Positions 1-13,368 of a stretch of 64,000 nucleotides of DNA are shown here, in pieces. The stretch is taken from positions 24,190,462 through 24,254,461 of the forward strand of contig OZ020517.1 of NCBI GenBank assembly GCA_963971425.1, read 5' to 3'. The notes under the pieces were generated by a model. That model searched no databases and was not told the origin of the DNA. It saw only the letters and a program-made list of their open reading frames with translations. Position 1 is the stretch's first letter. Each line of letters begins with the position of its first letter. Both the position numbers and the translations under genes were made by a program. This DNA comes from Bryoerythrophyllum caledonicum (taxonomy: Eukaryota; Streptophyta; Bryopsida; Pottiales; Pottiaceae).

Positions 1-1339
1 TCTGATTTGTAAGGATGTTAGTGACTTTTATTACAATATTTATCATATCTTGAGATCTGATTTGTGTGGGTGTTGGTGACACTGATGAAGATATTTTCTC
101 ATATCTTGTAACCTGATCTGCATGTTGTTGTTATATAAGTCACCGGCATGAGGTCTTTCACTCCATCTACTTAGTCTTTCAATGACATAGTTCTCTGCCT
201 GTCAAAACTATGTTACAGTGTGTGGACGGTGAAGTTTAATTTCGTAGCAGTTCGCTCGCTTTCGAAAGCCAATACTTACCAACTATCGCAGTTTTCGGTG
301 TCTGTTCTTACTGCTCCCATTATAAGCTTCTGTCATACACGAAAGTGGTATTGGAGTGACATTCGTTAATTGCCCTTTTCCTTTCTCGTTTTTTACAAAA
401 AAATACGCTACTTTTTCTGGCCCAGCTGCATGCCGAACAAAAAGCCATGCTCACAAGTTCGGTATTTTGCTTCTGTACGACACATCACATACTAAGTTTG
501 TCTGGCTTAATACACGACATACTGATGTTCGTCTCGCTTTTTTTCGTTACTAATTCCTGCATGCTACGACGTCTACAACACCAGCTGTAATTCCAACGTC
601 TGCGCGCTCCAATGATGTTCTGCATGTAACTTGCAAACGACAACACCGGCAGACGAGGAGTCGTCGCTTCTTTTTTACTACAGTATAGTGTTGTTCTCGA
701 CAACATGAGTACCAGCGAGGCTCCAAACTCGACTGAAAAGGTTCATGAGTATTTGTGATATTTGAGAGCTCTGTAGGCTCTTGATTGTGTTTCTTGGCGT
801 TGGATTGTTTAAACTCTAATTCTGTGTTTTCAATAACAAGATGTTGCCATGCTGAAGACACCTCGCAAACGGTTTTAAACTGACTACTTGTTTGTTTGAT
901 TCCATGGGTGCAGGTGAGGCGTGGCGACCTCAGACTTAGAGTATTTACAATATTCATGTCACTCCACTTTTTTTATGTCCACCATACAAAATATTCTTTT
1001 GCATGGCTAGACTGGACTCACTCATTTTTGCTTTACAGATGATAGTTTTACGATGACCTCAATACCATACAAACTAAAACTGCTTTACTTAGTATCTCGT
1101 ATTGATCTGCTTCATGACTTTGTTGTGTTACTTTCTCGTTGTATTTCTTTCGATACAACTTGTACAACTCATTTTCCGTAGCACCTTTTTAGTTTTTATG
1201 GCACTATAGTGCCTTCTCTGAAAGCCTGGGCCATGTTTGCTTGCTTTTACATTATTGTGTCATATCTGAGTTTGATTCAATATGTCTTGTCAAGTATAGA
1301 ATTTGCCTTATTTTGGGGTGTCTAGTCTTGAAAAGTAAC
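1..1339. other. Intergenic DNA, no gene recognised
   Basis: AT-rich sequence with only short open frames on both strands. The somewhat more GC-balanced part at about 240-960 shows no protein motif, splice pattern or RNA fold that I recognise. It could hold untranslated sequence of a gene lying outside the window, but nothing visible supports that. Confidence 0.4.
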
Positions 1340-1360
1340 GCTCTCTCTCTCTCTCTCTCT
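1340..1360. repeat. (CT)n microsatellite
   Basis: About ten uninterrupted CT dinucleotides. Confidence 0.9.
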
Positions 1361-2762
1361 ATACAAGTTTTAAAACCTCATATTTGAAATTGGCATGGTT
1401 GGATTTAGGGAGGGTACAATATATCAACTTCAAAAAAAAAGTCAAAAACCCTTTGACACCCTTAAAGACTATAAATTATTATAAAATAATTTAAGATCTC
1501 AACATATAATTTCAAATACAAAAATCAATTTAGAAAATTACATTACGGAAATAACAACCTGTTTTAAGAGAATCAATAAGAAGTTTTTAAAGAAATCAAA
1601 ATTTAGGGTAATGATACAAAATTAGGCTTGTGAATCTGCAAGATGAAATCTTATGTATAATCAAACAAAAAATGAAACTTGTCAATTTTAGAAATTCTAA
1701 TTGTAAGTATAACTGCTTCTCAATTTGAACTATAATCCAAATGATAATATTTTCAAGCAAGTGAAAAAGTTTTAGATCTTGGAAAAGAGATTTTGAGGTT
1801 TAGATTCTAAGATATAGCGTTCCTTAAGAAGGCATCATCTAATTGTTTACAAAATTGTATAGTCCAGTGAAAGTTTTTTCCTAGCAATTCTTTTTATATG
1901 TGCATATGTAAATACCATGTGCTTCAATAGTTGACTAGGAGTATTTGATTTTAACCAGTGACTAAGAATTGACATTATTCAAACTTGCAACGTTGAAGTA
2001 TTTTTATACATGAACATAAAATTCTAAACCTTAATAAAAAAATAAACACAATAAGTAGAGCGAAGCAAACTGCCGCGTAACACATTAAGAAATTGGATAA
2101 TAGTCATTTTCAAATTTATATATATATAAACAAAAGACTTGCGAGGAAGGTACCAAAACTATAGGCTTTGGTGAATTTATTCATTTAAGCATTTAATATA
2201 GTTTTTTATAGTTTGATGTGCAATTAATATTATTAAATTTCATAATAAGTTTTCAATTAAAAAATTTACTAAAATTTGATTTTTTGAATTTTAAATGACA
2301 GCATGTAGGTAGTGTTGCAATGGCAATAATTCTTATGGATTAGATAGTGTGTATAGATCAGTTGTCAAAGTTGTTGACAATAAATGATATCCAAAACAAG
2401 ATGTAATTTGATTAAATTCACAACACCTTGTATGGATCATCTATGTGGTAAGGTCATTAGAATTGTCATATGCAACAAAAAGTTCATTTAAAGCACATAT
2501 ATTTTGTGTATTTAAGTTTTTTACATTATGTTAGTATCATTGAATTTAATTAAATCCTTACAAAATTATAGTTCTCAAGTTACCTATAATTGAATATAAT
2601 ATTTTAAAATGTTATTGTTTTTTTGGTTAAATATTTATTAAATGGTATAGAATATATCTTTGTATAGTATCCGTATTGTCTTGAATAAATATCATACGTG
2701 ATTTTATTGCATCTTTAATATATTTGTAATCTACCTATATAATAGGCGACAATATGTCTATC
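1361..2762. other. AT-rich intergenic DNA
   Basis: Very AT-rich and poor in open frames. I see no gene, RNA or bounded element here. Confidence 0.5.
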
Positions 2763-2935
2763 CGCCGCTCCCTAATCCTAACCCTAAAAACCCTAAAATC
2801 CCCTAAACCCTAAAACCCCCAAAAATCCTAAAATCCCCTAAACCCTAAAACCCCCTAAAAATCCTAAAATCCCCTAAACCCTAAAAACCCTAAAACCCTA
2901 AAATCCCCTAAAAACCCTAAAATACTAGGATTTAA
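2763..2935. repeat. Interstitial telomere-like repeat tract
   Basis: A degenerate tract of the plant telomere motif CCCTAAA, with frequent one-base length variants such as CCCTAAAA, CCCCTAAA and CCCTAAAATC. There are roughly twenty units in about 170 bp. Being internal and degenerate, it is an interstitial telomere-like repeat, not a chromosome end. Confidence 0.8.
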
Positions 2936-3192
2936 ACTAGGGTAACGATTACATGCACTCCAAAAATAAAGTACTTTTCCATTTAGATTCGATTTGAGCT
3001 TATAGGTTTCAAAATACAAAACATACAACCGTAAATTTAACACACCACCCTCCGCTCTTCCCGTGGGGACAACGGGTAGAAACCCTAGTTACAAAAGGAA
3101 TAAGGATAGACACTTACATTGCGGGGGTTTGTGAAGAGTTGTCAAACTTGCTTCTGCAGTTCAAGAAACTGTTCTAGGTTGGTCTTGCAAAC

Positions 3193-3375
3193 TTAAGGCG
3201 TATTGTGGTATTGCTTCAGATATGCCTTGCCAATGGGAGATCCACCGTTTAACTGCTTGAAGATTTGCTCATAGCTCATCTTCGGTTTTGGTTCCTTCCC
3301 TCTTTCCTCTTCAATATCAGAGTACGTTCCTCGAGTGTACAATCCGCCAGAAGTTGCAGCGAGAGTGCGAGTTTT
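3193..3375 (-). pseudogene. Possible terminal exon or gene fragment, unrecognised
   Basis: An open stretch of about 60 codons on the minus strand ends in TAA at 3193-3195, in a locally more GC-balanced segment. Read in this frame it gives a hydrophilic peptide with the segment MSYEQIFKQLNGGSPIGKAY near its C-terminus. The overlapping frame upstream is also open, so a frameshift or an intron boundary is possible. No start codon or convincing acceptor site was found and I do not recognise a family. It may equally be chance. Confidence 0.22.
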
Positions 3376-5059
3376 TCAACATTGACACCTACAACAGTGT
3401 GATTTGAAGGAAGGGGAGGTGATGAGCATGACAAAGATGTTATGTAGGAAGACGTACAAAAAAAACAATGGAAAAGTGTGAAGGTAACAAAGTCATAAAG
3501 GAGAATATTGTAAAAAAATTACTGGCCATAAGAAAGGGCAAAGAGACAGAGCAGTGAATGAGAAAGAGAGCAAGAGGACTGAAATAACAAAAATTAGAGG
3601 ATACTTTATTTTAAGGAAGAGACAATATTAGAGGTGGCGTTGTAACTTTAAGTAATCTTGGCAAAGTTACTTTGTAAGTTTGGAAAGTCACTAAGAAATG
3701 CTGAAAAAGCAGTGGTTTCAAGGTCCAATTTCAATATGATCGTCCGATTGCCCATGCTTCGCTTCCTTAGCGGCTGCCCATGCTTCACTTCCTCTGCCAT
3801 ATGTGCCATTGTTTCACAAATCATTTGTTTTGCAATGTAATTTTGATTTTGTCAAGAGCAAAACCAATCCTTGTAAAAATGTTCCCACGAAGTAGCAAAA
3901 GATTTTTTTAATATATTTTTTAATAATAATAATAAAATAATCAGGAGAGAGAAGAGGTTAGAAGAAGAAGTTGAAAGAAGAAATTATAAGAAAAAATAAA
4001 TTCAAACAAGAGAAAACAATTGTGAATGTATGTAGGTAGAATAAATGTTGTTGAACCTAAGATAGTACTTAGGCGGGGATATCCACTTGTTTCAGTCACT
4101 AGCAAAGTTATTGTAGAAGAAAAGCATAGATGTTAAATAGTGTTCGAGGAAGAAAATATTTTATTAGAATAAAAAATATAAGAAAGAGATCAAAAGCCTA
4201 AAAAAAGACATAAAAGAAGTTTGGATTGTTTTGGATATTTTATAGGTAGTGAAAGAAAGGTAATGTATGCCTTAGAATAGTATTATGTTGGAAATAAATT
4301 CTTAGAAGACTTGAGGTGGAAATGGTTTAAATTTCAATATGAACATGATGTATATGACTTGAAAAGTACCTTTGGAGCATCACAAACTTGAATAGGGGCG
4401 GACGGACAACATTTTCCAATGCATTTTGATATTTTAAAATCATTAATGAAAGTCGTTTTCCAAAGATACCTAAAATAAGCTAAATGTACACACTAGCGAC
4501 GCTCAAATTCCAACCATCCTACAATGACAAAATTTACTTAAAATAGTAATATTGGAAATCTTAAGCTAATCTCTCTTCCTCTTTCTCTCTTCTATGAGAT
4601 TAGTTTGTAAAAATTCAATAGTTTAGAGGTCCTATCTTAGTGTAACTTATTGTACTAATCTTTCACATGCCAAATTACACCCTTGTATTAACCTTTTTAG
4701 TCAATTTTTGTTCTTCTTACCGTTGGTGAATTTTAGTGTTTAGATCTAGTGTATACGTTAGGTTAGATACTCAAGAATAAATTTATTCAGAAATAAATCA
4801 ATAAATAATTAGAATTTAATTGATCGTTAATTAGAAATTTGTTGGAAGTTTATTAGATGTTAATTAAAATTTAAGTGTTAATTAAAAGTGACCAAGATAA
4901 GAAAAAAACAACTATGATAAGTAAATAATGATTAGCATCTGTAAAATTAATGAGGGTGTATTTAAATAATTAAGGTGAATAAAATTTATTTAAAGTTAAT
5001 AAAAATCTACTTACAAGTAACCAACAATTTATTCTAAATAATAAAAAACTACTTAGGAT
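3376..5059. other. AT-rich intergenic DNA
   Basis: Low-complexity AT-rich sequence with purine-rich patches around 3900-4300. No gene recognised. Confidence 0.5.
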
Positions 5060-5063
5060 TTAA

Positions 5064-5827
5064 CCCCTAAGGTACTGTGACAGTTTTACACCAAAAACAC
5101 TTCAAAATTGTTGGATTCTAGTGCAATGGACAAAGAAGGAAACAAAAACTTTCACTTCTATTTTTGACCGTAGGATCTCAATTAAGACTTATTCAGTAAC
5201 ATACTCAAAAAAATTCATAAACTTTGACCGCACGGATTGAAAGATTATAGTGTTTGAAGACAAGCACATGGTTCATTATCTTTCCTGCGTTCACTAAATC
5301 AGCAGACTTTGACTTCACTAGGTGTCAAGTTTTTGAACTACACAAGGTCTAAATCCATTACCATCTTGTTAAGCATGATGTTAGTTCCTTAGACACCAAT
5401 TTTTGGAGGTAGAGGACGGGTGTAGCATATTCAAAACATCTATGCAGGGAATGGAGGTTCAAAATTTGCCAATTCACACTTTAAATTTTTGTGAACTTGT
5501 TATGTTTTAGATTGGTAATCCGAATTGTCAATAAAAAGGTTTACACCACATATTGTTGTGGGAAAAATAAAAAGTGAAAAATATTAAGTTATCTAGGTTT
5601 TATGTGGAAAAGGAGAAGTTTTTTTGGTACCTTGCCCGCTCTCCCCATTTGAAATTCAAAACCCTATAACTTTTTCATCAGATGCCCAATTTTGGAAAAA
5701 AAATGTTTTTCCTCTAAGGTCTTGGTAATGCCTTTCTATAGTAAAAATTTCAAAGAAAAATGTTGGAAATTGACACCGTAGGAACCTGACCGAATTTTCA
5801 AATTGCCATTTCGTGACACTTGGTCCT
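5064..5827. mobile_element. TTAA-flanked non-autonomous DNA element (degraded)
   Basis: It starts with CCCCTAAGGTACTGTGAC directly after TTAA (5060-5063). The left arm matches other family members at 36371, 47487 and 63187, sharing words such as TTCTAGTGCAATG, TTGACCGCACGGATTGAAAG and CTTTGACTTCACT. The right end reads TTGGTCC before TTTAA and has lost the expected AGGG. It has no coding capacity, as usual for a MITE-like deletion derivative. Confidence 0.6.
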
Positions 5828-5959
5828 TTAACAGTAAATAATACGTCTATTTATTAATGATTAATTAAAGATAACTTAAATAAGTAAAATTCATTAAAAT
5901 TAGTATAAATGATATTATTATAAATAAAAATATATTATCATACTACTAAAATCATAATC

Positions 5960-6080
5960 TATGCAATGAACCATGTAGTCAACCCTGCATTGAACTACAG
6001 AATTGCTACAATCAACCGCGCAGTAAATTGCGCAGTCAACCACGCAGCTATTTGTGCAATCAATCGCGCAATGAATCATG
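5960..6080. repeat. Degenerate short tandem repeat
   Basis: Five to six imperfect units of about 20 bp built on the words GCGCAGT and CAATCAACC or CAATGAATC, more GC-rich than the flanks. No function is evident. Confidence 0.5.
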
Positions 6081-7048
6081 TTAGTTTTTTTTTTTAATGT
6101 TTGTAATATAAAAACTATATTAAAATGGTTGGACTAATGCATTGCAGATCAAGCGCCAATTGCTAGTTATAAATATAAAAAAATCATTTATCATAAACAA
6201 AAAAATATATTATTATAAATAAAAATCATTTATTTTAAATACAAATTAATTAAGGTAAATTAAAAAAATCAGAGTTAAGTACAATTTATATACAAATGAT
6301 ATATCAGTTAGGTTTAAGTAAAATATAGTATGATTAAAAATAATAAGTCATTAAGCTTAAAATAGGTTTAAATTTTGATTTGAAACAAACTCAATTCTTG
6401 ATATGTATAGTACTCATTTTTGTGTAAGCAAAATAGGCTACCTACCATTGGGCGGTAGTTTTTTGCTTTGTATGGATCCCTGTTGTCTCCAACGAGCCAA
6501 GAGTAGTCTCTAGTTAAGTTAACATTTGTAAATGTATATTTGTCATATACTTGACATTTTCTTTACATATTTGTTATTTACTTTATATATTTGTTATTTT
6601 CTTTGTATTCCCGTTTTATATCCATGAGCAACTTGCCTAGGTATATAAAAGTAGAAGTATTAAAGTAACAAAGAGTATAAAATCTTTCAAAAACATAAGC
6701 TTTGTTGGACAAACAGATCATGAATAGATGTACAAGTAAAAGAAGAACTTTGGTCACTAGTGAAGGGCAACGTGAACATAATGATTGTTTGTTCCACCAC
6801 CTAGTCGATGTCCAAAGGATAAAGGATTACTAGTATGGAACTACTTCCCCCACTTGAAGGTAGACATTATAAGTTTTTTTCAAAAATAAAATACATTTAT
6901 ATGTGATGAATACATTAATGTATACAATGGATGGACATTAATATTTTATCATTAGAGAAAAAGTGAAGAGATATGCAATGGTCAGTTAGTTTTGTGCATA
7001 CATTAATATGGTTGCAAAGTGTAAACGGAGCATCAGACTCTAGTCATA
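6081..7048. other. AT-rich intergenic DNA
   Basis: No gene or bounded element recognised. Confidence 0.45.
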
Positions 7049-7841
7049 GGGGGGTTTTCCTCATGGACCATGGTACCAACTTTCTAGGTACCAAGCGCTA
7101 CGTAGGGCTACTTGCGATTTGATTGGTGTAGAGCCTCAAAATCAACCTTGGTCCCGACCTTGGGGTTTCACACATGGACCAAGGTACCAAGGTACCAAGG
7201 GAGTCTAAAATACCTACATGGCATCACTTTTTGGAGGTTTTGACGCCAAAAGTTTGATCCCTTGAGTGAAGTTTGGGTTTCTATTCTCGTTTGGACCAAA
7301 CTCTTGCCGAGGTGCCAAACATTTTTTTCATTAAAGTATATAGATTTGATAAGATCTCAACCATTAGATCAAAACAATAACTTATTTTACCCAAATTCTT
7401 TACTCAAATTTATTATCCAACTTCTTTTACCTGAGATTTTTACATTAATTTTTTAATTCAAATTTTCACCTAAATTTTTTACCTGAAATTTTTTGTGCCG
7501 GTGCTTGTGCTAGAATTTTTTTTGTGAAATGAGCATTTTGACCATTTTCTTAATTTTTGTTTCACCAAAAATGTGTTCCCTTGTAGGCTCCATCGCTAGA
7601 GAATGTGAGAGAGGAAAATTTCATAGAAGCAAGACCCTTAAGAAGTAGAAATTGACTTGGGATTTGCCAAATGGTAGGGATCACGACCTCTCAACTTGGT
7701 ACCTTCGGCTTTCACACATGGACGGTCCCAAACTCCACAAATTGCATATTTTATTATTTTTTTCTAACTTGAAAATTCAGCACCTCCACATAGTTTGGTC
7801 CTTTGGTACCTTGATACCATGGTCCATGTGTGAAACCCCCC
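7049..7841. mobile_element. MITE-like element with GGGGGGTTT termini
   Basis: The left terminus (7049-7080) and the reverse complement of the right terminus (7812-7841) share GGGGGGTTT, then CATGGACCATGGTA, as imperfect terminal inverted repeats of about 30 bp. The flanking trinucleotide ATA occurs on both sides and may be the target-site duplication. Internal CACATGGAC and GGTACC words suggest repeated subterminal sequence. There is no coding capacity. Confidence 0.6.
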
Positions 7842-9398
7842 ATATTTAGGAGTTATGTGGTCATACCAAGGCTGAATGGGGCATAAAAAAGCCTTAACCT
7901 TTGGAAGAACGTCCATGAAAAATTTGGAATGGCGCTTCAAGGTCTTGGATTCAACCCTTTTGGCCATCAAAATAGGCTTAATACAGTAATATTTGATTTC
8001 TTGCTAAAAATTATTTAATTATCTTTTTGAAAGCCAAACCCCAAATTTTCCAAAATTAATTAATTATTTGTATGGAAGTGCCAAAGGTGACCTAAGGTAC
8101 CGTATACTTCTCTGTTACATGTTACCAATGATTGTATCATATGAACTATTTTGTTGCTTTCCTTGCCTCCAGATAGATGTATTTTATTAACCTTCAGACT
8201 CTGATATGGTGGAATAGATTAAAAGCTTTTTTCCAATCCTGAACCTGCAAAATTCTGTAGATAGTTCCTTTGTCAATTACAGGTTATTCCCATAATTCAC
8301 CTCTAAAGGACGTTTTGTCTTTTGAAGGATTTTTTCCATTTTGAGCATGTTCCTGTGATGTCAATGTTGTCACAAATTTTTGAATGTTATAAAGAAGATG
8401 TGCAAGGTAGTAGCTTCATAAAAATAATTTGTTTCACATTGGACTTGTAAAATAAAGTTATGCTACTCTGCAGTCAATTTTAAGGATTGTGGGCAGCTCC
8501 AAAAAAATTCTACGTCCTCTTATAAACGTTAAGATTTTCTATAAAATGAACAATAATTTTTTTTGAGGTCGCCTGAAAAATCTCATATTTGGTGCAATAT
8601 TCCCCTTCAATGCAAATATTTGTCGCACATTGCCTAGTAGGGTATCAAAATATTTCTTTTGTTTTGAAATAAAACTAAAAGAATTTGATTTTTCTGATTT
8701 TTTAAATTTTTATACTATGAGGTGTAGTATGGACCTTCTTTTTGACCATGGGATTTTCATTCTTTTGCAACTTCAAATTTGTAAAAGAATTTATATTTGT
8801 ATCAATAATGATTGAACTCCAACTTTTTGCATAGATTATTTATATATAATACACCTATCTGGCATCTTAAACTTCTAAAACTTAAATGAAGTCAAAGTTT
8901 GCCAATACTCTTAATGCAAGGAAGGAAGAAAAAAAATAAAAAAATCTCTTCACTTCAAACACTATAATCTTCCAATTTGTGCAATCAAACTTTGTGAAAT
9001 TTGTAACCAATGGGTATGTAATAGATCAAGATCAAGATTAGATGGAGAATCTAAGTATTTTTAGTTCCCTTTTCCATTCTTTACACTAAAATGAGTAGTT
9101 TCAAAGTGTTTTGGGTGTAAAATAGTCAAGGAACGATAGGGGCTAAAAGGGCTGCTTGCACAAATTACCAAACATAACTTCAATGCAACTTGTATTGCAA
9201 CTTGTAATTATAGAGATGGGAGGCTACCATTGGATAAAAAGGACAAGATTCATCTTCCATTACCAATACAATACTCCTCTTTTGTGACCCTTAGTTCAAT
9301 ATTATGTAAAAGATGTCCATACTTGCATGAGAAGGGCATCATAGTTGCAAAGCAGGCCTTGCATATGGGATATAATCAACCCATGTCCTTCGTAACCA

Positions 9399-10103
9399 AC
9401 AATTGATTGCCTTGCGCCTCATTTGGCAACTCTGGTACAAGGCCATTGCGGTTAACCAATGGAGGAGCCGGGTTGCTCACGATACTGATGATAGTTGCAA
9501 GGTCTGTGATCGTGGGGAGGTGCAGAGCATTGTGCATAGATTCTGGGCCTGTCCGCAGGCGCGCTCCTCATGGCTCTATGTTATCAAAGTCCTCCAGCAT
9601 CTTAGCAACTCCTCCACACAAAGATGGGGACTTCCCACTCTTCAGCAAGCCTTGTTTGCAGCCCGCCCTTCGCGTAAATTTGGGAAACTCAGTAGGTTTT
9701 GGTTGCTGCTTCGAGGCATCACCATTTGGACTCTGTGGATTGCTCGGAATGACTGGGTGTTTAATCAACACCTTTGGACTCCTTACAAGGTTGAGAGTGT
9801 GATTTGACAAGGCCTCACTGACTACGGGAAAATTGCTTGGGATAGGATTCGATCGGCGAACTCAGAGATGAACAGGGCCAAAGCGGCGTCTAACTTTGAG
9901 TCCAAGTGGGGTAGCAACAAGGCTTTGTGCACGAGGGTGGGGAGTCGGGTCGAGTGGGTTAGAGAGTTTCACTAGGTTCTCGGTTTTCTTGTCGGTCCTG
10001 CGCTGCCGGCCTTGGCGTGCATGTTTTTGTATTGGTTTCTTTGCAATTCAAATTCGTTTTGATTTTGTGCCAAAAAAAAAAAAAAAACAATTGATTGCCC
10101 TGC
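9399..10103 (+). mobile_element. 5'-truncated LINE (non-LTR retrotransposon) copy with target-site duplication
   Basis: The insert (about 9416-10086) contains the C-terminal end of a LINE ORF2, with the reverse-transcriptase-associated zinc-binding pattern CKVCDRGEVQSIVHRFWAC, followed by the tryptophan-rich region IWTLWIARNDWVFNQ. An in-frame TGA interrupts the frame near 9805, and the frame stays open to a TAG near 9975. A short 3' UTR and a poly(A) run (about 10071-10087) follow. A 17-bp direct repeat flanks the insert (9399-9415 and 10087-10103, one mismatch). Truncation, poly(A) and direct repeats together show target-primed insertion. The copy is dead. Confidence 0.88.
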
Positions 10104-10116
10104 TTGGCTACATCTA

Positions 10117-10542
10117 AGGTTGGATGACCTTTAAGCTTGTTGGCCTATTTATAGCGTTTGTATAAGCTTTTTGAACTATTTTTAGCGTTTGTATACGTGG
10201 TAAGATTTTTTTTGGGAATTCAAAATAGGATTTCATGAATATTGCAATTGTCGTGACCATTTATTTCTTCATATTGAAATTGCTACAAATTTTAAAAGTG
10301 AATAGTAAGCCGTGACCCATTCCTCGACATACAAAACTCTCTACTTCCGATAGTAAGTTGTGCTAATGACCACTTGTCAAAGCACCCATCATTGTGAGCA
10401 CGAGAGACTAAAAACCGAGAGCTGTGAACCAATTATAAATTGACTTTCCTAAAATTTCGGAAATGGGGTGGGCGGCTTGTGGGTTTGGCCCACATAAGAC
10501 TCTCAATTCTGGGGTTGATGGTGGTGATAGGTTATCCAACCT
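10117..10542. mobile_element. TA-flanked MITE (family AGGTTGGATGACC), solo copy
   Basis: The termini AGGTTGGATGACC and GTTATCCAACCT are inverted repeats lying between TA dinucleotides (10115-10116 and 10543-10544). The body matches the larger copy at 24993-26319 almost throughout, for example the stretch around TTGCAATTGTCGTGACC. TA target sites and terminal repeats point to the Tc1/mariner (Stowaway-like) type. This copy has an extra internal duplication of about 30 bp near 10145-10195. Confidence 0.75.
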
Positions 10543-11267
10543 TAAAGAAGAAGAACTCCGGTCCCTAAAGGGCCTAAAGGGAGCCGGTGTAAATAAAGTG
10601 TCTGTTCATTCTACCACTAAGTCTATGTCTATTAGACATGGGTTAGTAGTATGGAACTACTTCCCCTCCTCCAAGGTAGACACTATGTACCACGTAACAA
10701 GTAATGGCTACATTTGACATTATGGAACAAACTACCCTATGTAGTGGTCACATTTGTAATCAATTCAAAATACAAAATTTCCAATTTTTGATTGAAAATA
10801 TAATTATTTTGTTATGATGATTATCCATGTATTGTAGAGGTGCTTACCTTTATAATGCTTAGGTGATACCTTTATAATGCCTAGGTGATATCAATCAATC
10901 AAATACTTAGGTGATATCCATGTAATACATAGGTGATACCCATTGTGTCCAAATCACTACATCAAAGAAAAATAATTCTTTTGACAAAGTGGTGCGGAAA
11001 GTGTCCACCAGACACAATATCACATCCTCAAAATGGAATGTGGTGTCCAATAAAATTGTTTTTTTAGCAACATTAATAACTACATCCCTCCCATAAGTTA
11101 TAGCCAAGTATGGTGCCAAGGATGGAGGCGGTAAGAATTTAGTAGAGGTTAGAAGTTAGCAGTGGGTTTAGTAGAGGGCTTCGTAACTTCAACCCAATTG
11201 CACGTCCATCCACCTATCCATGTAGAGGGGCATCCGTCATCCTACTTCAGAGGTGCAATGAGGTTAA

Positions 11268-12107
11268 CCCCTAAAGTCGAAATCGACCAGAATGTGGTCG
11301 ATCTGACTCTGGTCAGGCTCTCAGTTTCTAAATTTAGATCGTATGAAGTTACAACTTTTGCAGGTTGTAGAGTTTTCCCATACCTTTAAAATGACACCAT
11401 TCATGCTTCAAAATTCCTCATACTTTAGGAGATATTCACGGTCAAAGCTTGAAAACACTGTTAGGGCATGCTGAAATCTGCCCAAAACTGCGGTATATGC
11501 TCATTTATTCTCAAAATCTGCCCAAAATCAATTAGATCGCAGTAACTTCAAAAATTCACCAAAAATTGAGATTTTACTTTTTTTCGATTTTTTTTTTCGT
11601 ACATGTAAAAGAGGTAGTAAAGCATGATCCCACCGTTTGGATTTCCAATCCAATAATTATTTACATGCATTTTTAATTGTTGAAAATGGGCATTTGTATT
11701 TGTATTTCAGCATACCTCCATGTGAAAAATTAAGCATTTCTTTAGGTTTTATAGGTCCTATGAGGGTAAAAATTATATGGACATATTCCTTACTCACATA
11801 GGAACAAGAATTTGAAGAGCCTCATGTCAAATTTCCTTTCAAAAATGGTCTTTTTGGACCCCAAAACATTAGTTTTCCATTCTACAACAAGGAAAAAATC
11901 TTTTTTTCAACTTTGAACATTACGATCTCACAAATGGTGAGGAATTTGAATCTAAGATTCGGTATGCATGTACATGTACAAGTTAGGTACTAGATCTTAC
12001 GGTTTCAATACTCGAAAATTTGTCAAAAGTTAAAAATTTTCACCTTGCATTGAAAGAGGGCAGTTTCGAGGGTTTTTGGCAGTTTTGAGGGCTTTCGACT
12101 TTAGGGG
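11268..12107. mobile_element. TTAA-flanked DNA element with perfect terminal repeats
   Basis: The left end CCCCTAAAGTCGAAA and right end TTTCGACTTTAGGGG are perfect inverted repeats, each bordered by TTAA (11264-11267 and 12108-12111). The interior has no coding capacity. It belongs to the same TTAA and CCCTAAAG superfamily as many elements here, but the interior differs from the 0.9-kb subfamily. Confidence 0.82.
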
Positions 12108-12958
12108 TTAACACGAAGGTCGGAGAGGAGGCCGGAGAGAAGACCGGAGGTTGACATGGATGCTGGAGTGTTAGTGAGGCTTAAAAGTAAGTTGAGGTTA
12201 TAAATTAACGACATCATAACTTATCGGAGGTGTAACTTGTAACTTATGGGAGGGAAAAGTGTATGTGCATAAAAATCTTTCATCGCAAGCGAAGTTTGAA
12301 AGCCAAATGTGCACAAATTATGACCAAGTAAATTTATAAATTTTGTGTAGGGCCCAAGTCTTACAACCCGGAAACTGATGGGCAATTTGTAGGTGGTTGT
12401 TGAATCCATCTTTGTCGACGGCTCGAACGTCACGCGCGACGTCAGATTACAGCTCCCAAAGCAGTTGGCCGTGGACTACAGAAACTCCCTCCACTCTTTC
12501 CTCTTTCCTCTCACCTGAAACCACAGCAGAGGATCCTCATCAACGGCGCCTACACTTTAGACTTTGAATGATCCAATAGAAATTTGTCTAGGTGCATAAA
12601 ATATATCAATGTCCGGGGTTGCCCATTTCATATCGATAGCCATGCCACACTAGAGTTTTCCTGGAAGTCTTTCCAAAAGAGGAAAGACAAGAGGAAGGCA
12701 GCATGAGGTTTAGAAAGAAAGAGAGCATGCTCCGTTTTGGTGAACCGATGAAATGTATGGCAATTAAGTAATGGTAATTGATGTTCTTGGGCCCTACCCA
12801 ATGCAAGTTAAAGTTCCTATATAGTACTCCCAAATTCCCAAAGATTTGACCGATAGTTCCGCCACACCTTCTCAACTCAACTATGTCACCATCTCCATGT
12901 GGTCCCGGTTACCGCCAAAAGACCATAAAGTAGGGGGTGACACTTGCTTTTATTTTAA

Positions 12959-13175
12959 TTCCTAAAGGGCCAAGTCATTTTAGAGGAATCTTTGATCCAT
13001 AGATTATAAACTGCCAAGATGGACTTTTTTGAGAATGCAACTGCAGGATCTTCTTCCAAACTTTCATGAGATGATGTGGTAATTTTTTTTTGAATTGTGA
13101 CCGTACAGATTAAAAAGTCGATTGGAGTCAAAGCGGAAAGAATTGTACCCACATGTACACTTGGTCTTTTAGGGG
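12959..13175. mobile_element. Short TTAA-flanked MITE
   Basis: A 217-bp element between TTAA copies (12955-12958 and 13176-13179). The left end CCTAAAGGGCCAAGTC pairs imperfectly with the right end CACTTGGTCTTTTAGGGG. Non-coding. Confidence 0.6.
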
Positions 13176-13368
13176 TTAAGGTGAATAGGGTTGTTTTTGT
13201 ACTTAAATTAAAAAAATTTACGCTTTACACAAATGTTCTAGTATTTTTTTGAATGTTTTTTTTTTACATTTCACCAATATAAATCATTTTATATATAACG
13301 CTTCACTAAATTCTCTACTTAACCACTTCTGTGTACTGATTGTAAGGTGTATTGACATAGAATTTAAC

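Noticed and set aside
10463..10717. 84-codon frame
   Set aside because: It overlaps the end of a MITE and shows no family pattern.
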